From Rana temporaria (Eukaryota; Chordata; Amphibia; Anura; Ranidae), in contig NC_053497.1 of assembly GCF_905171775.1 (NCBI RefSeq), positions 103,985,157-104,049,156 of the forward strand: a stretch of 64,000 bases of DNA, in the 5' to 3' direction. The notes under the pieces were generated by a model. That model did not search any database. It saw only the letters and a program-made list of their open reading frames with translations, and had not been told where the DNA came from. The translations under genes were made by a program, and so were the position numbers. This document shows, one piece after another, positions 11,101-21,628 of this stretch (its first letter is position 1; each line of letters starts with the position of its first letter).

Positions 11101-11337
11101 AAAAAATAAAAAATCGGCCTAAAATATCGGCTGCAAAAATCGGCATCATATATCGGCCATCGGCCGCCCCAAATTCTAAATATCGGCATCGGTATCGGCC
11201 AGAGAAAAACCCATATCGGTCGACCTCTAGTCTATATACAATATTTTAGTAATAAAATCTGTTTTATTAGCAGTATTCAGCATGGATTCATGAAGAATCG
11301 TTCTTACCAGACCAACCTATTAATTAACCTTCTATGA

Positions 11338-12919
11338 CAGTGGTTCTCAACCTGGGGGTCAAATGATGATTTGCCAGGGGTCACCAAATCCTGGGCTGTT
11401 CCTGGCTCTCCCAGCATTTTTGCAGCAGCCCAGCAGGGCTGTCCCAGGAGCCTGCGGCTGCCCATTCAGCCTCTTCGCAGCCGCCCATTCACTTCACGGC
11501 ATGGCTGGGGGGCGGAGGCTAGAGGTCAGCTGACTGGTGAGGAATGTGAAGTGGGAGGGGCTGGAGGAGACCCCATGTCCTGATTTCCACATAGGTGTCA
11601 CTGCTACGAGACAACATAAAGTCGGAGACACAGTGAGTAACACTACCTGTGATTATAGTTGCCATTAAAAGTCCCCACGACAGTTCTCAGATCAGCAGAT
11701 GACCTTCATCAAGAGCACCTAAGTTGGTTGATCAGAACTCCCCCCAGCATTACCACTGATCCCTAATCCCCACCAACAGTGCCCCTCATCCCATTCCCCC
11801 CACCACCCACCAAGGAGTAAGAGAAGGAATACAAATAGATCGAGAATACATGGAAGGGAGAGGAAAAAGGGGGAGAAATAATAAGAGAAAGAACAAGAAA
11901 GACGGCGAGAGAAACGGATAAGAAACAAAAAAAAAAGAAATTAGGATAGAGAGAGATAAAGGTGGTACATCCTAAAATGTACCATAAGGGGGTTTAACCA
12001 CTTAAGCCCCGGACCTTTAGGCAGCTAAATGCCCAGGCCAGGTTTTGCGATTCGGCACTGCGTCGCTTTAACAGACAATTGCGCGGTCGCGCGACATGGC
12101 TCCCAAACAAAATTGGCGTCCTTTTTTTCCCACAAATAGAGCTTTCTTTTGGTGGTATTTGATCACCTCTGTGGTTTTTATTTTTTGCGCTATAAACAAA
12201 AATAGAGCGACAATTTTGAAAAAAATTCAATATTTTTTACTTTTTGCTGTAATAAATATCCCCCAAAAACATTTTTTTCATGACTGCGACATTATGGCGG
12301 ACACTTCGGACAATTTTGACACATTTTGGGGACCATTGTCATTTTCACAGCAAAAAATGCATTTAAATTGCATTCTTTATTGTGAAAATGACAGTTGCAG
12401 TTTGGGAGTTAACCACAGGGGGCGATGAACGTGTTAGGCTTCACCTAGTGTGTGTTTACAACAGTAGGGGGGTGTGGCTGTAGGTCTGATGTCATCGATT
12501 GTGTCTCCCCTATAAAAGGGATGACACGATCGATGCGCCGCCACAGTGAAGCACGGGGAAGCCGTGTTTACATACGGCTCTCCCCGTTCTTTAGCTCCGT
12601 CGTCCCGGATCGCTCCCCGCAGGAGTCCGCCCGCCGCACGCAGGGCGGTCCCGATCGGACCCCCCACCCGCTAGAAGGCAAGGACGTATATATACGCCCA
12701 TCTGCCTGTCCGTGGCATTTTGCGGACGTAAATAGTCGTGCGGCGGGCGTTAAGTGGTTAATACTGTATGAGTGGAAGGGACTCAGGGAGCGCAAATTAC
12801 TTGTCTTGCCTTGGGTGCCGACAACCTACGCTACAAAATGTATTTTTACAGTTAGGGGTCCCCACAACTTGGGACATTTTATCAAGGGGTCACAGCACTA
12901 GAAAGGTTGAGAACCACTG
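11338..12919. mobile_element. hAT element with internal TTAA insertion
   Basis: Ends CAGTGGTTCTCAACC and GGTTGAGAACCACTG are perfect complements, with a perfect duplication TTCTATGA (11330-11337, 12920-12927). This is the 'CAGTGGTTCTCAACC' type widespread in vertebrates. Without the insert at 11994-12761 it is ~815 bp and non-coding. It splits the CR1 RT between the NLLINLL and EEVSCHL codons. Confidence 0.9.
11994..12761. mobile_element. TTAA 'CCACTTAA'-family element (nested in hAT)
   Basis: Begins TTAACCACTTAAGCCCCGG and ends TTAAGTGGTTAA. Shares with the copy at 26472 the block CCCACAAATAGAGCTTTC, the GCGCTATAAACAAAA word and the GGCGG-rich right half. A TTAA target plus CC-starting ends suggests piggyBac-like; no transposase present. 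Confidence 0.75.
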
Positions 12920-13337
12920 TTCTATGAGGAGGTGAGCTGCCATCTAGATAAAGAAAGACCTGTAGATGTGGTGCATCTGAATTTTGCAAAGGCATTCGAT
13001 ACAGTTCCCCATAAACATTTACTGCACAAATTAAGGTCTGTCAGCATAGACCAAAGGATGAGTAAATGGATTGAAAACTGGCTACTGGGGCTAGTCCAGA
13101 GGGTGGTGATAAATGGGGAGTACTTTGGAATTGGTCTGGTGTGGAAAGTGGGGTGCCCCAGGGTTCTGTCCTTGGACCAATCCTATTTAATTTATTCATA
13201 AATGATCTGGAGGGTGGGATAAACAGTATTTGCGGACGATACTAAGCTAAGCAGGGCAATAACTTCTTTGCAGGATGTAGAAACCTTGCAAGAAGATCTA
13301 AACAAATTAATGGGGTGGGCAACCACATGGCAAATGA

Positions 13338-14715
13338 TTTTTTTTTACCACTATTGGCCCTTGTGTCTGTTCTTTTTTGTGGAACAAAAAAAAATATATA
13401 TATAATAATATTAGTTAACCTTGTGCCTAGTGTTTGACTATTAATCTCCTGTGATTATGTGTATCGGCCTTCATGGCCTTTCCCCCAACTGAATTAACAT
13501 AGTGCAAATAGTTAGAAAATCAAAAAGGAGAGATTTACCCCTGTAAAATAAAGGGAGGTGTAATCCCCTCCCACTAGTGGCCATGGTGTCAATATATATC
13601 TATGTATAATTGTACCTTATGATGAAGAGAATATCTTCAACTATGTTTACTTTCTAGTGGTCCTTTTGACCTACGTCCCACTTTAGGTGACTTACCCATC
13701 TCCTTCACCCCCCCCCCCCCCCCAAGGTGATACTATTGAGGTGGGGAAAAAAAAGAAAAAACAACAAAAACCTACAACCAAAAAAAAAAACCTCTATCCT
13801 CATTCAACTTTAAATCCCTCCTCTCCTATATTCGTCCTACTCCATTTCCCACCCCATACCCCTCCCTACCACCCCTGGTTCACCGTGACTACATTCCCTC
13901 TCTCTCTCTCCTAGTTCGGAGTGAACATCCAACGCCACCCCTATAGTGCTATATAAAAAAAGAAAAAAAAAAGAACTGGACTCCAAGGGAGATCAGTAAG
14001 GAGGAAAGAAGAAAAATAAATAAAAAAAAACTAGGTAAAACAACTCTGGTCAACGATCGTAATTCCTTATTCCTCTATAATTAAAGCCACATACGACTAC
14101 CATGGGAACCTCGCATATCTGTTACGCCCCCTGTTTTCCAACTCCATTTCTCTTATCCTTGGCCCATTTCAGATGCATATTGTATCCAGCCTGCCCACGT
14201 CATCTCAAATTCCCCTTTTTTATCCTTCACTACTTGAATCCACCTTTCGGCTTCCATTATCCGATTAACCTCCTTTTTCCAATCTGCTAGAGTTGGGCAG
14301 GTAATCTGTTTCCAGAATCTGGGGATTAATAATTTCGCTGCATTTAGTAAATGTGGTACAATACTCTTCCTGTATGCTTTAATGGGGCCAGGCGTTCCAT
14401 GGAATAGGAAGCATAGGGGCGTAAACTCCATAGGTATAGGGGTCAACCTCTCAATCCATGGTGCAATTGCTTCCCAGAATATTTTAACTCTGGGGCACTC
14501 CCACCACAAGTGGAGAAATGTACCCCTTTGCTCACACCCTCTCCAACACCAGGCATCTGCCGCTGGGTACATCTAATTTAACTTTACTGGTGTCCTATAC
14601 CACCTTGTCATACATTTATAGGCCATTTCCTGAACATGCGAGCTTATAGATGTAGAATAAGTTGATTTAATTTTTTTTTTAATTTGTTCATCTGATAGCA
14701 CCTTGTTCAATTCTC
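13338..14715 (-). mobile_element. L1/Tx1-type LINE 3' fragment inserted in CR1
   Basis: On the minus strand the 5'-truncated element runs from 14715 to a poly-A tail (T run at 13338-13346). It carries the C-terminal zinc-finger region of ORF2 (GTFLHLWWECPRVKIFW, frame 14572-14153), then a 3' UTR with a C-run microsatellite near 13710. Flanks TGGCAAATGA (13328-13337) and TGGCAAATTA (14716-14725) are the target duplication. The CR1 frame resumes after it. Confidence 0.85.
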
Positions 14716-15488
14716 TGGCAAATTAGTTTTAATGTAGAAACATCTTAAATAATGAATTTGGGTGCCAAAAATATGAATGCAATTTACTTGCTAGGGGGAG
14801 AACCCCTGGGGGGAATCTAGGATGAAAAAGGACATGGGGGTCCTAGTAGATAACAGGCTCAGCAATAGCATGCAATACCAAGCTGCTGCAAGCAAAGCCA
14901 ACAGAATATTAGCATGCATTAAAACGGGATTAACTCCAGAGATAAAACAATAATTCTTCTACTCTACAAGACTCTGGCCTGGCCGCACCTAGAGTATGCC
15001 ATCCAGTTCTGGGCACCAGTCCTCAGGAGTGATGTGCTGGAACTGGAGAGGGTCCAGAGAAGGGCAACAAAGCTAATAAAGGAACTAGAAGATCTCAGCT
15101 ATGGGAAAAGACTGCAAGCATTGAACTTATACTCTCTGGAGAAGAGACGCTTGAGAGGGGATATGATCTCAATGTACACATACCGTACTGGTGACCCCAC
15201 AATAGGGAGAAAACTTTTCTGTGCAAGGGAATTTAATAAGACACACAGCCATTCACTAAAATTAGAAGAGAAGCTTAACCTTAAACTGCGTAGAGGGTTC
15301 ATTACTGTAAGAGCAATAACGATGTGGAATTCTCTTCCACAAGCAGTGGTTTCAGCAGGGAGCATCGATAAATTCAAACTAAAACTATTGGATGGGCACT
15401 TAAAAACACATAAAAACACACACACAGGTTGGACTTGATGGGCTTGTGTCTTTTTTCAACCTCACCAACTATGTAACTATGTAACAAT

Positions 15489-16565
15489 ATCTCGCTAATT
15501 ACACTATTCACCTTGATTATGTGGATGGAGGAAATCAAGTTTTTTTCTTATTTCAGCCCGCTGGCTAAGTAAAAAAAAGATTAATCTATGGCCAGCGTTA
15601 TTGGTGGATTATTAACCCTAAATAGTAAAATAAGTATAGATCTGCACTTAGAACACAAATTAGGTTGCAGCCTCCCCTGGTAGGTCCCCTGACAAGGGCT
15701 CTAAAAAGCATGTGTGGCGCTACCTATACCCTGAAGGGTGATACCCACAGATTACTGGTTCAACACCCTATGAATAGCAATGTAAATGTGTAAATGTGTT
15801 AGTAAGCTCCTAAAACAACATCACTACATTATACTATACCATAACAAAAAATATCAAATATATAAACAATTCGTAATAAGGTGCTATATTCATGACTGGT
15901 AATTGATAAGTATCCAAAATGTGTGCACTGACTCTCCTATGTTAACCCCTTTGCTTTATTCAGGGATAATTAATGAACACGATCCATAAGTTAGAATGCT
16001 ATTAATTAAAAGTGCAAGTGCAATACAGTGATGCATAGACTAAAAAGTGAACAGTCCAAATATTTGTGAGGTAATAATGAAGCAGCAAAAGTCTTTAAAA
16101 GAAAAGTCTTTAGAAAAAATTCCAAAGTGACCAGTGCTTGTGACTGCAACAAAATCCAGGTGACTTTTCGTGCTCCCACTTCTGGGTCCCCACTCACCAG
16201 CTCCTCTAACCCCTGCAGGGGTATCTCACATGTAGAGTAAACGTGAAGCCTAGGTCTGGATAATTCTTCCAAATTGATCCAGCAAACCAGGATATCTCCA
16301 GACTCTCCGTTCTCACCCTGTTAGTGTCCTCCAATATCAGATGTGAGGCAATTCTTTCTATCGCTTCCAATGATAATTCCTGACTACTGTAAGTACCATT
16401 CATACACTGACAGTGCAGCAACCTCAAGCTGATCATAATTGTTACAATTTGATTGTATCTGATTTAGACCTAACAACAATTATTTAGTACAAGTGCCTGC
16501 CTGATTGGATACAAACTTAATGGATTGTATAGGTAGGCCCCTTCTATTTCATTGTTTTAGTAAAT
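15489..16565. other. Gene-free stretch
   Basis: Moderately AT-rich, no termini, no convincing frame. Unassigned repeat or unique sequence. Confidence 0.4.
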
Positions 16566-16568
16566 GTA

Positions 16569-17007
16569 GGGCCTCATGCACACTGGACGTTATAAAAATG
16601 CCAGTAGCGTTAGCTGTAGAAAGCTGTAGCTGTAGAATGAGTTTTGCAGCATTATTGCACTAGTGGTTTTTAGCATTTTCAGCCATTTTTTTTTTACATT
16701 TAGCATTAAGCAAAACTATTCGCCCACAAAAGCTTATCGCTCAAAAACGCAGAATAGCCAAGTTTTTCAGTATTTTTAAGCTTTTATCAGTGCATTATTA
16801 CAGCTAAAAAAACTCCTCTGAAAGTCCAAAAGGTCTGGGGGGGGGGGGGGGGGTTCCAGCCAGAGGACTCCCCTGTCATAAATGCTGATAACAGTGTATG
16901 TGTGCCTGGACACACAGGATAACATGCTGGGGAGTTTAATGGGTGTAGACAAAAATGCCTGAAGCCAAAAAGAGCAGCTGTAAAAACACCCAGTGTGCAT
17001 GAGGCCT
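16569..17007. mobile_element. PIF/Harbinger-like MITE
   Basis: Ends GGGCCTCATGCACACTGG and CCAGTGTGCATGAGGCC pair over 16-17 bp, flanked by TAG and TAA. A ~17-base G run lies at about 16837. No coding capacity. Confidence 0.7.
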
Positions 17008-17469
17008 AAAGAAGAGTGTACAGAGATTGTACAATAGAAGTGTAGAATGTATGGCCTAATTCAAGGTGTCTCATGCCTGAGGGGAAAAAGGCTAAAGTGT
17101 CACTGCACACAATCAGCAACGTACAACTTTCTCATAAGTTTACATAGCGTGGCAGAATTTATGATTTCTTGGCCATTTTTCAGAGAATATGAATGATAAA
17201 ACAAAAACTTTTCTTTCACTCCTGGTTAGTGTTTGGCTGAAGTCATTTATTATCAATCAACTGTGTTTACTCTTTTTAAATCATAAACAGAAACTACCCA
17301 AATGACCCTGATCAATAGTTTACACACCCCAGTTCTTAATACCATGTACCATCAATGACAGCTTGAAGTCTTTTGTGGTATTTGTGGATGAGGCTCTTTA
17401 TCTTCTCAGATGGTAAAGCTGCCCATTCCTCTTGATAAAAAGCCTCCAGTTCCGGTAAATTCTTGGGAT

Positions 17470-18326
17470 GTCTTGCAGGAACTGCATGAGTGGTGCAATG
17501 ATATTGAGGTCAGAAGACTGAGAAGGCCACTCCAGAACCTTCAATTTATTCTGCTATAGCCAATGACAGGTCGACTTGGCCTTGCGTTTTGGATCATTGT
17601 CATGTTGGAATGTCCAAGTACGTCCCATGCTCAGCTTCCTGGCTGATGAATGCAAATGTTCCTCCAGTATTTTTTGATAACATACTGCATGCATCTTGCC
17701 ATCAACTTTGACCAAATTTCCTGTTTCTTTGTAGCACACATCCCCAAAACATCAGCGACCCAACTCCGTGTTTCACAACAGGAATGGTGTACCTTTCATC
17801 ATAGGCCTTGTTGATTCCTCTTCAAATGTAGCATTTAGGGTTGTGGCCAAAAAGCAAAATTTTGGTCTCACCACTTTAAATGACTTTGTGCCAGAAGGTT
17901 TGAGGCTTGTCTCTGTACCGTTTGGCGTATTTGTAAGCAGATACTTTGTGGCATTTGCGCAGTAATGACTCTTCTGGCGACTCGACCACGCAGCCCATCT
18001 TTCTTCAAGTGTCTCCTTATTGTGCATCTTGAAACAGCCACACCACATGTTTTCAGAGAGTCCTGTATTGCACCTGAAGTTATTTGTGGGGTTTTCTTTG
18101 CATCCCAAACAATTTTCCTGGCAGTTGTGGCTGAAATTTTAGTTGGTCTACCTGACCGTGGTTTGGTTTCAACAGAACTCCTAATTTTCCACTTTTCAAT
18201 TAGAGTTTGAACACTGCTGTTTGGCATTCTCAATTCCTTGGATATCTTTTTATATCCCTTTCCTGTTTTATACAATTCAACTACCTTTTCCCGCAGATCC
18301 TTTGACAATTATTTTGCTTTTCCCAT
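17470..18326 (-). pseudogene. Tc1-like transposase relic
   Basis: The N-terminal paired-type helix-turn-helix is readable from 18308: KVVELYKTGKGYKKISKELR, then the SSVETKPRSGRPTKIS linker. The catalytic part follows in shifted frames: FQHDNDPKRKAK near 17610 (second acidic residue of the DDE triad) and a degraded SPDLN-IEPL region near 17500. Frameshifts and a damaged third-acid segment make it inactive. Family assignment rests on these motifs. Confidence 0.85.
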
Positions 18327-18361
18327 GACTCAGAATCCAGAAACGTCAGTGCAGCACCGGA

Positions 18362-19239
18362 TTAACCTCTTCCCAACCGCTCCATAGACAAAAGACGTCT
18401 ACAGAGCGGTTGAGTTATTCCGGGACGACGTCCCTGGGACGTCCTCCCAGAATCCTTCACTCGCGCGCCCCCTGCGGCGCGCTCCCAGAATCATCTGTGA
18501 GCGCCGGGTCTGGAAGACCCGGCGCATCACAGATCGCGGTAAATCGCCGCTGATAGCGGCGGTTTACCACGTGATCGCTCCGTCAAATGACGGAGCGATC
18601 ACTTGTAAACAAACCGGCGTCATTACATGGGTTCCTCCCTCTCCTCTCTGTACCGATCGGTACAGTGTGAGAGGAGGGGGGGAGCGCGGGGTGTCAGCAG
18701 CTGCTGTGGGATGGATCTGTGACAAATGCAGTCACAGATCCATCCCTCCCTGTGCAATACTCTGCAGTACCATCAATACTCTGCAATACCCCCCACACTC
18801 TGCAATACCCCCCCCCACACTCTGCAATACCCCCCCCCCCCACACTCTGCAATACCCCCCCCCCCACACTCTGCAATACCCCCCCACACTCTGCAATACC
18901 CCCCACACTCTGCAATACCCCCCACACTCTGCAATACCCCCCACACTCTGCAATACCCCCAATACTCCGCAATACCTGCTAATATGACAGAAACTAGATT
19001 TTTTTTATTTTTACAGAATTTTCAGTGTTTTTTCTTTTATAGCGCAAAAAATAAAAAACCCAGAGGTGATCAAATACCACCAAAAGAAAGCTCTATTTGT
19101 GGGAAAAAAAGGACAAAAATTTCAGAAGGGCACAATGTTGTATGACTGAGTTATTGTCATTCAAATTGTGAGAGCACCGAAAGCTGAAAATTGGTCTGGT
19201 GAGGAAGGGGGTTTAAGTGCCCAGTGGTAGAGAGGTTAA
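18362..19239. mobile_element. TTAA 'CCACTTAA'-like element in Tc1
   Basis: Ends TTAACCTCTTCCCAACC and GTAGAGAGGTTAA, TTAA on both sides. Right part contains the family's AGAGGTGATCAAATACCACC block. The other Tc1 copy (around 52015) has the uninterrupted site, confirming the insertion. Carries a C-rich minisatellite. Confidence 0.75.
18770..18980. repeat. Minisatellite CACACTCTGCAATACCCC
   Basis: About ten units of ~18-25 bp; length varies by the number of C residues (5 to 13). Proline- or glycine-rich frames here are artefacts of the repeat. Confidence 0.9.
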
Positions 19240-19590
19240 AGATTCAAGGGTCTGTCCAGAAACTCAATGACCTTTTATACATACACACGGATTACAAGCA
19301 AACAGATCACAGATGAGGATGGTTACCTTTAATAGACATTCAAACCCCTTTGTGTCAACTTGTGTGCATGTTATCAGGCCAAAATCACCAGGGTATGTAA
19401 ACTTTTGATCAGGGTCATTTGGGTAGTTTCTGTTGTGATTATGATTTAAAAAAAGTAAACACAGTTGATTGATAATAAATGGCTTCAGCCAAACACTAAC
19501 CATGAGTACAAGAAAAGTTTTTGTGTTATCATTCATATTCTCTGAAAAATGTCCAAGAAATCATAAATTCAGCTTATGAGCACAACTGTA

Positions 19591-19967
19591 TATGGCCACT
19601 TGTGTACACTTTCTGTCTTCTTTACAGCGCAACTGTTAAGCGCTTCAGGTCTGTAGGTCATTTGGTTTACAGATTGATTTACTCTGAAAAAAGGAGTCTT
19701 TTTTTTTATTTGATGCATTATGACACAAGTGAAAGCCACTGCAAAAAAAACTGATAACATTTCTACATTTTGATTTTTTTCAATGTAAAATATTCTCAGT
19801 CTGCTGCATCTTTGGTCACACGGGGTAAGTGACACTGACAAGTACAGTATGGTCTGCTCTGGAATCATAAATGCAGATCAAACAAAAACTTCTCAGCGAG
19901 ACTCACGCAGAAGTGGTGAAATACCTTTATGAGCTCTGGCTGAAAGGATCAATGTTATGAATAATAC
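19591..19967. other. Gene-free stretch
   Basis: AT-rich spacer between Tc1 and the gypsy element; no termini or motifs seen. Confidence 0.45.
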
Positions 19968-19971
19968 ATAT

Positions 19972-20561
19972 TGTGACAGGAAGTCAGGTAAATCTGTGGG
20001 TGTTGTCACAGACGGGACATACATTTCTGCCTTTTTTAGACAATACACCAATTGTTATTAGGCGTCAGCTGCAAATGTAGCCAGAAAAGGCTAAAGGCCG
20101 TTGGAAAACTTCAGCTGTTCAGAATGAGGCAATTAAGGCCTCTATAACTAGTCCAGAGAATTACCAGTAATTTGCTGCATCCTGAGTCTTTGCGAGTAAG
20201 GAGAGCAGTGCCAGAAAGTCTTCTGAGGAGGTGAGGAGAGGATTGATTTTTCTGTGTGATAAAAATCAAAAGACTATTGTTTTTTTGCTGTATGACCAGC
20301 AGTATCTGCCCACAGCACTAGGCTGTGCCAGACCCCATAGATAGGTTCCTGTGTGGTGAAGATAGACGCCCCAAGTGGCCAGGGTTTATTTTATGTTTGA
20401 TTTTGTTTATGCTGTTTGGATGCTTGCACTTGTTTCCAGCAAGATGGAAGAATAAACCAAAATCTTTGGTTTTCAACCGTCTTCGTCTGCCTGTCTGTAT
20501 AAATTCAGTGTGTAGTGAACCCATCCAAGGGGGTCACACACCCCACTACCGAGCTAACCCC
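19972..20561 (+). repeat. 5' LTR of the Gmr1-like element
   Basis: Begins TGTGACAGGAAGTCAGG. Nearly identical to 24800-25385. It contains GAATAAACC (polyadenylation-type AATAAA) near 20451. The 3' LTR ends CCCCTTACA, whereas here AACCCC runs directly into the primer site, so a few terminal bases may be deleted. Confidence 0.9.
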
Positions 20562-20579
20562 TGGTGGAGAATGCGGGCA
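20562..20579 (+). promoter_or_regulatory. Primer binding site, tRNA-Ala(AGC) type
   Basis: TGGTGGAGAATGCGGGCA directly follows the LTR. Its complement ends in CCA and, from memory, matches the 3' end of vertebrate tRNA-Ala(AGC) isodecoders ending GCATTCTCCA. All 18 bases appear complementary. Confidence 0.7.
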
Positions 20580-20596
20580 GTTAAAGTAAACCCAAA

Positions 20597-21598
20597 ATGG
20601 AGGAGATACTGAAACAGCTGGCTATAGCAAATGCAAATCAACAGCAGACGAATGCAGGTTTGCAGCGGAGCCTTGCAGCTCAACAACAGGCTCACGCAGC
20701 TCAACAACAGGCTCACCAATAGAGCATGGCAGCTCAACAACAGGTTCACCAAGAGAGCCTTGCAGCTCACCGAGAGAGCATTGCAGGCTTGGAACAGAGA
20801 CACCAGCAGCAAATGAAGGCCATCGTGAAACAGCTTCAGAGACAGCAGACTGAGGCTGGGAGTCAGGCCAGTAACATACCGACTTTTCAGGTACGACACT
20901 TATTGCCAAAGATGACTGCAGATGAGGACCCTGAGATGTTTCTGACCACGTTCTGACCCCCTATTATCTGGAGAAGCCTAAAAGGCATTTTTCGATTTGG
21001 AGCTTGCAGACGCAAAAAACTATGTTCGATTAAAAGAGGAAATACTGGCACGTTTCGGTGTAACCCTGGATGTCCGTGCTCAGTGGGACCACAATTGAAG
21101 TTATCAGCAGAGGAAGCCACCTCGTTCGCAGATGTATGACCTCATCCATTTGGCTAGGAAATGGCTGCAGCCAGAAACTGTCCGGACCAAAAATTTTGGA
21201 GCGAGTAGTCATGGACAAATTTCTTAGGTCTCTTCCTAACACCCTGCAGAAATGGGTGAACCATGGTGGTCCAGAAACTGCAGACAAACTTGTAGACCTG
21301 GTCGAAAGGTACCCAACAGAGAATTTGTCCTCTTTCACCAGAGACGCACAGACTTTTCACCCCAAGACCAGACCCTCCCCACCTATAGGTAAGACTGCAT
21401 CAAGGGATGGGGGTGGAGAGAGGTACCAAGGAGCAACTAGAGGAATTATCGGGACTACTGATAATGTTTGGCGAGAGCGGACTGGAAGACCCATCCCACA
21501 GTAGAGGACCAGAAGGTTGATTTGTTACCGTTGCCGGGAAGAGGGACATGTAGCAGCGGTTTGCCCAGCGGGTGATGAACTCATGCAGTGTGATTTTT
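20597..21598 (+). pseudogene. gag relic with SCAN-like segment and zinc knuckle
   Basis: Start ATG at 20597 gives MEEILKQLAIANANQQQ, a Gln/Ala-rich heptad-like stretch, broken by an in-frame TAG at 20720, then VRHLLPKMTADEDPEMFLTT to a TGA at 20954. After frameshifts the frame 21070-21504 reads VVMDKFLRSLPNTLQKWV and GPETADKLVDLVERY. This resembles the SCAN fold, which is known to derive from Gmr1-like gag capsids. A CCHC knuckle (CYRCREEGHVAAVC) follows at 21523-21564 in another frame. Function was RNA packaging and particle assembly; now broken. Confidence 0.8.
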
Positions 21599-21599
21599 A

Positions 21600-21628
21600 A
21601 CATTCTATATAACCTTTATATAGAATGT
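21600..21628. other. Hairpin at the gag-pol junction
   Basis: ACATTCTATAT pairs perfectly with ATATAGAATGT around the 7-base loop AACCTTT. It ends on the ATG that opens the long pol frame. It could be chance, a tiny insertion, or part of a recoding signal. Confidence 0.5.

Larger units (their letters stand above)
9703..11229. mobile_element. Non-autonomous hAT element, 1527 bp, palindromic ends
   Basis: Ends TAGAGGTCGACCGATAT and ATATCGGTCGACCTCTA are exact complements, with a perfect 8-bp duplication GTCTATAT (9695-9702 and 11230-11237). ATCGGC words crowd both ends: seven in the right ~110 bp, and seven in both orientations in the left ~100 bp. The body holds GC-rich inverted segments (about 9890-10370) and a minisatellite. 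No transposase frame. It interrupts CR1. Confidence 0.9.
8167..15488 (+). pseudogene. CR1-like LINE (ORF2 relic), split into six segments
   Basis: A 5'-truncated non-LTR retrotransposon. Segments: 8167-8262 (endonuclease-RT linker, EGKVVTKDEEMVKVLN), about 9202-9240, 9502-9702 (RT, ADWRKTNVAPIFKKG and GNYRPV), 11238-11337 (QHGFMKNRSYQTNLL), 12928-13337 (RT, VDVVHLNFAKAFDTVPHK, then a frameshifted ADDTK region) and 14726-15488 (C-terminal part with LERVQRRATKLIKELEDLSY, then a 3' end with TATGTAACTATGTAAC). The segments read on from one another when the inserts are removed. Some ~150-180 nt are missing near 9240-9501. Several stops and frameshifts make it inactive. CR1 is preferred over L2 from the RT wording. 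Confidence 0.85.
17124..19588 (-). mobile_element. Tc1-like transposon, copy 1
   Basis: Long (>200 bp) inverted ends share CTCATAAGTTTACAT, GATTTCTTGGCCATTTTTCA and AACTGTGTTTACT; TA dinucleotides flank at 17122-17123 and 19589-19590. Transposase relic is on the minus strand. A TTAA element (18362-19239) sits between the transposase start and the right inverted repeat. A second copy lies at 50489-52262. Confidence 0.85.

Noticed and set aside
12452..12901. 149-residue plus-strand frame
   Set aside because: Inside the nested TTAA and hAT elements; composition-driven.
18571..19145. Pro/Gly-rich frames on both strands
   Set aside because: Produced by the CACACTCTGCAATACCCC repeat inside a TTAA element.
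19795..19870. GGGTAAGTGAC as a splice donor of a host exon
   Set aside because: No open upstream exon or acceptor is visible; a lone donor-like word is expected by chance.
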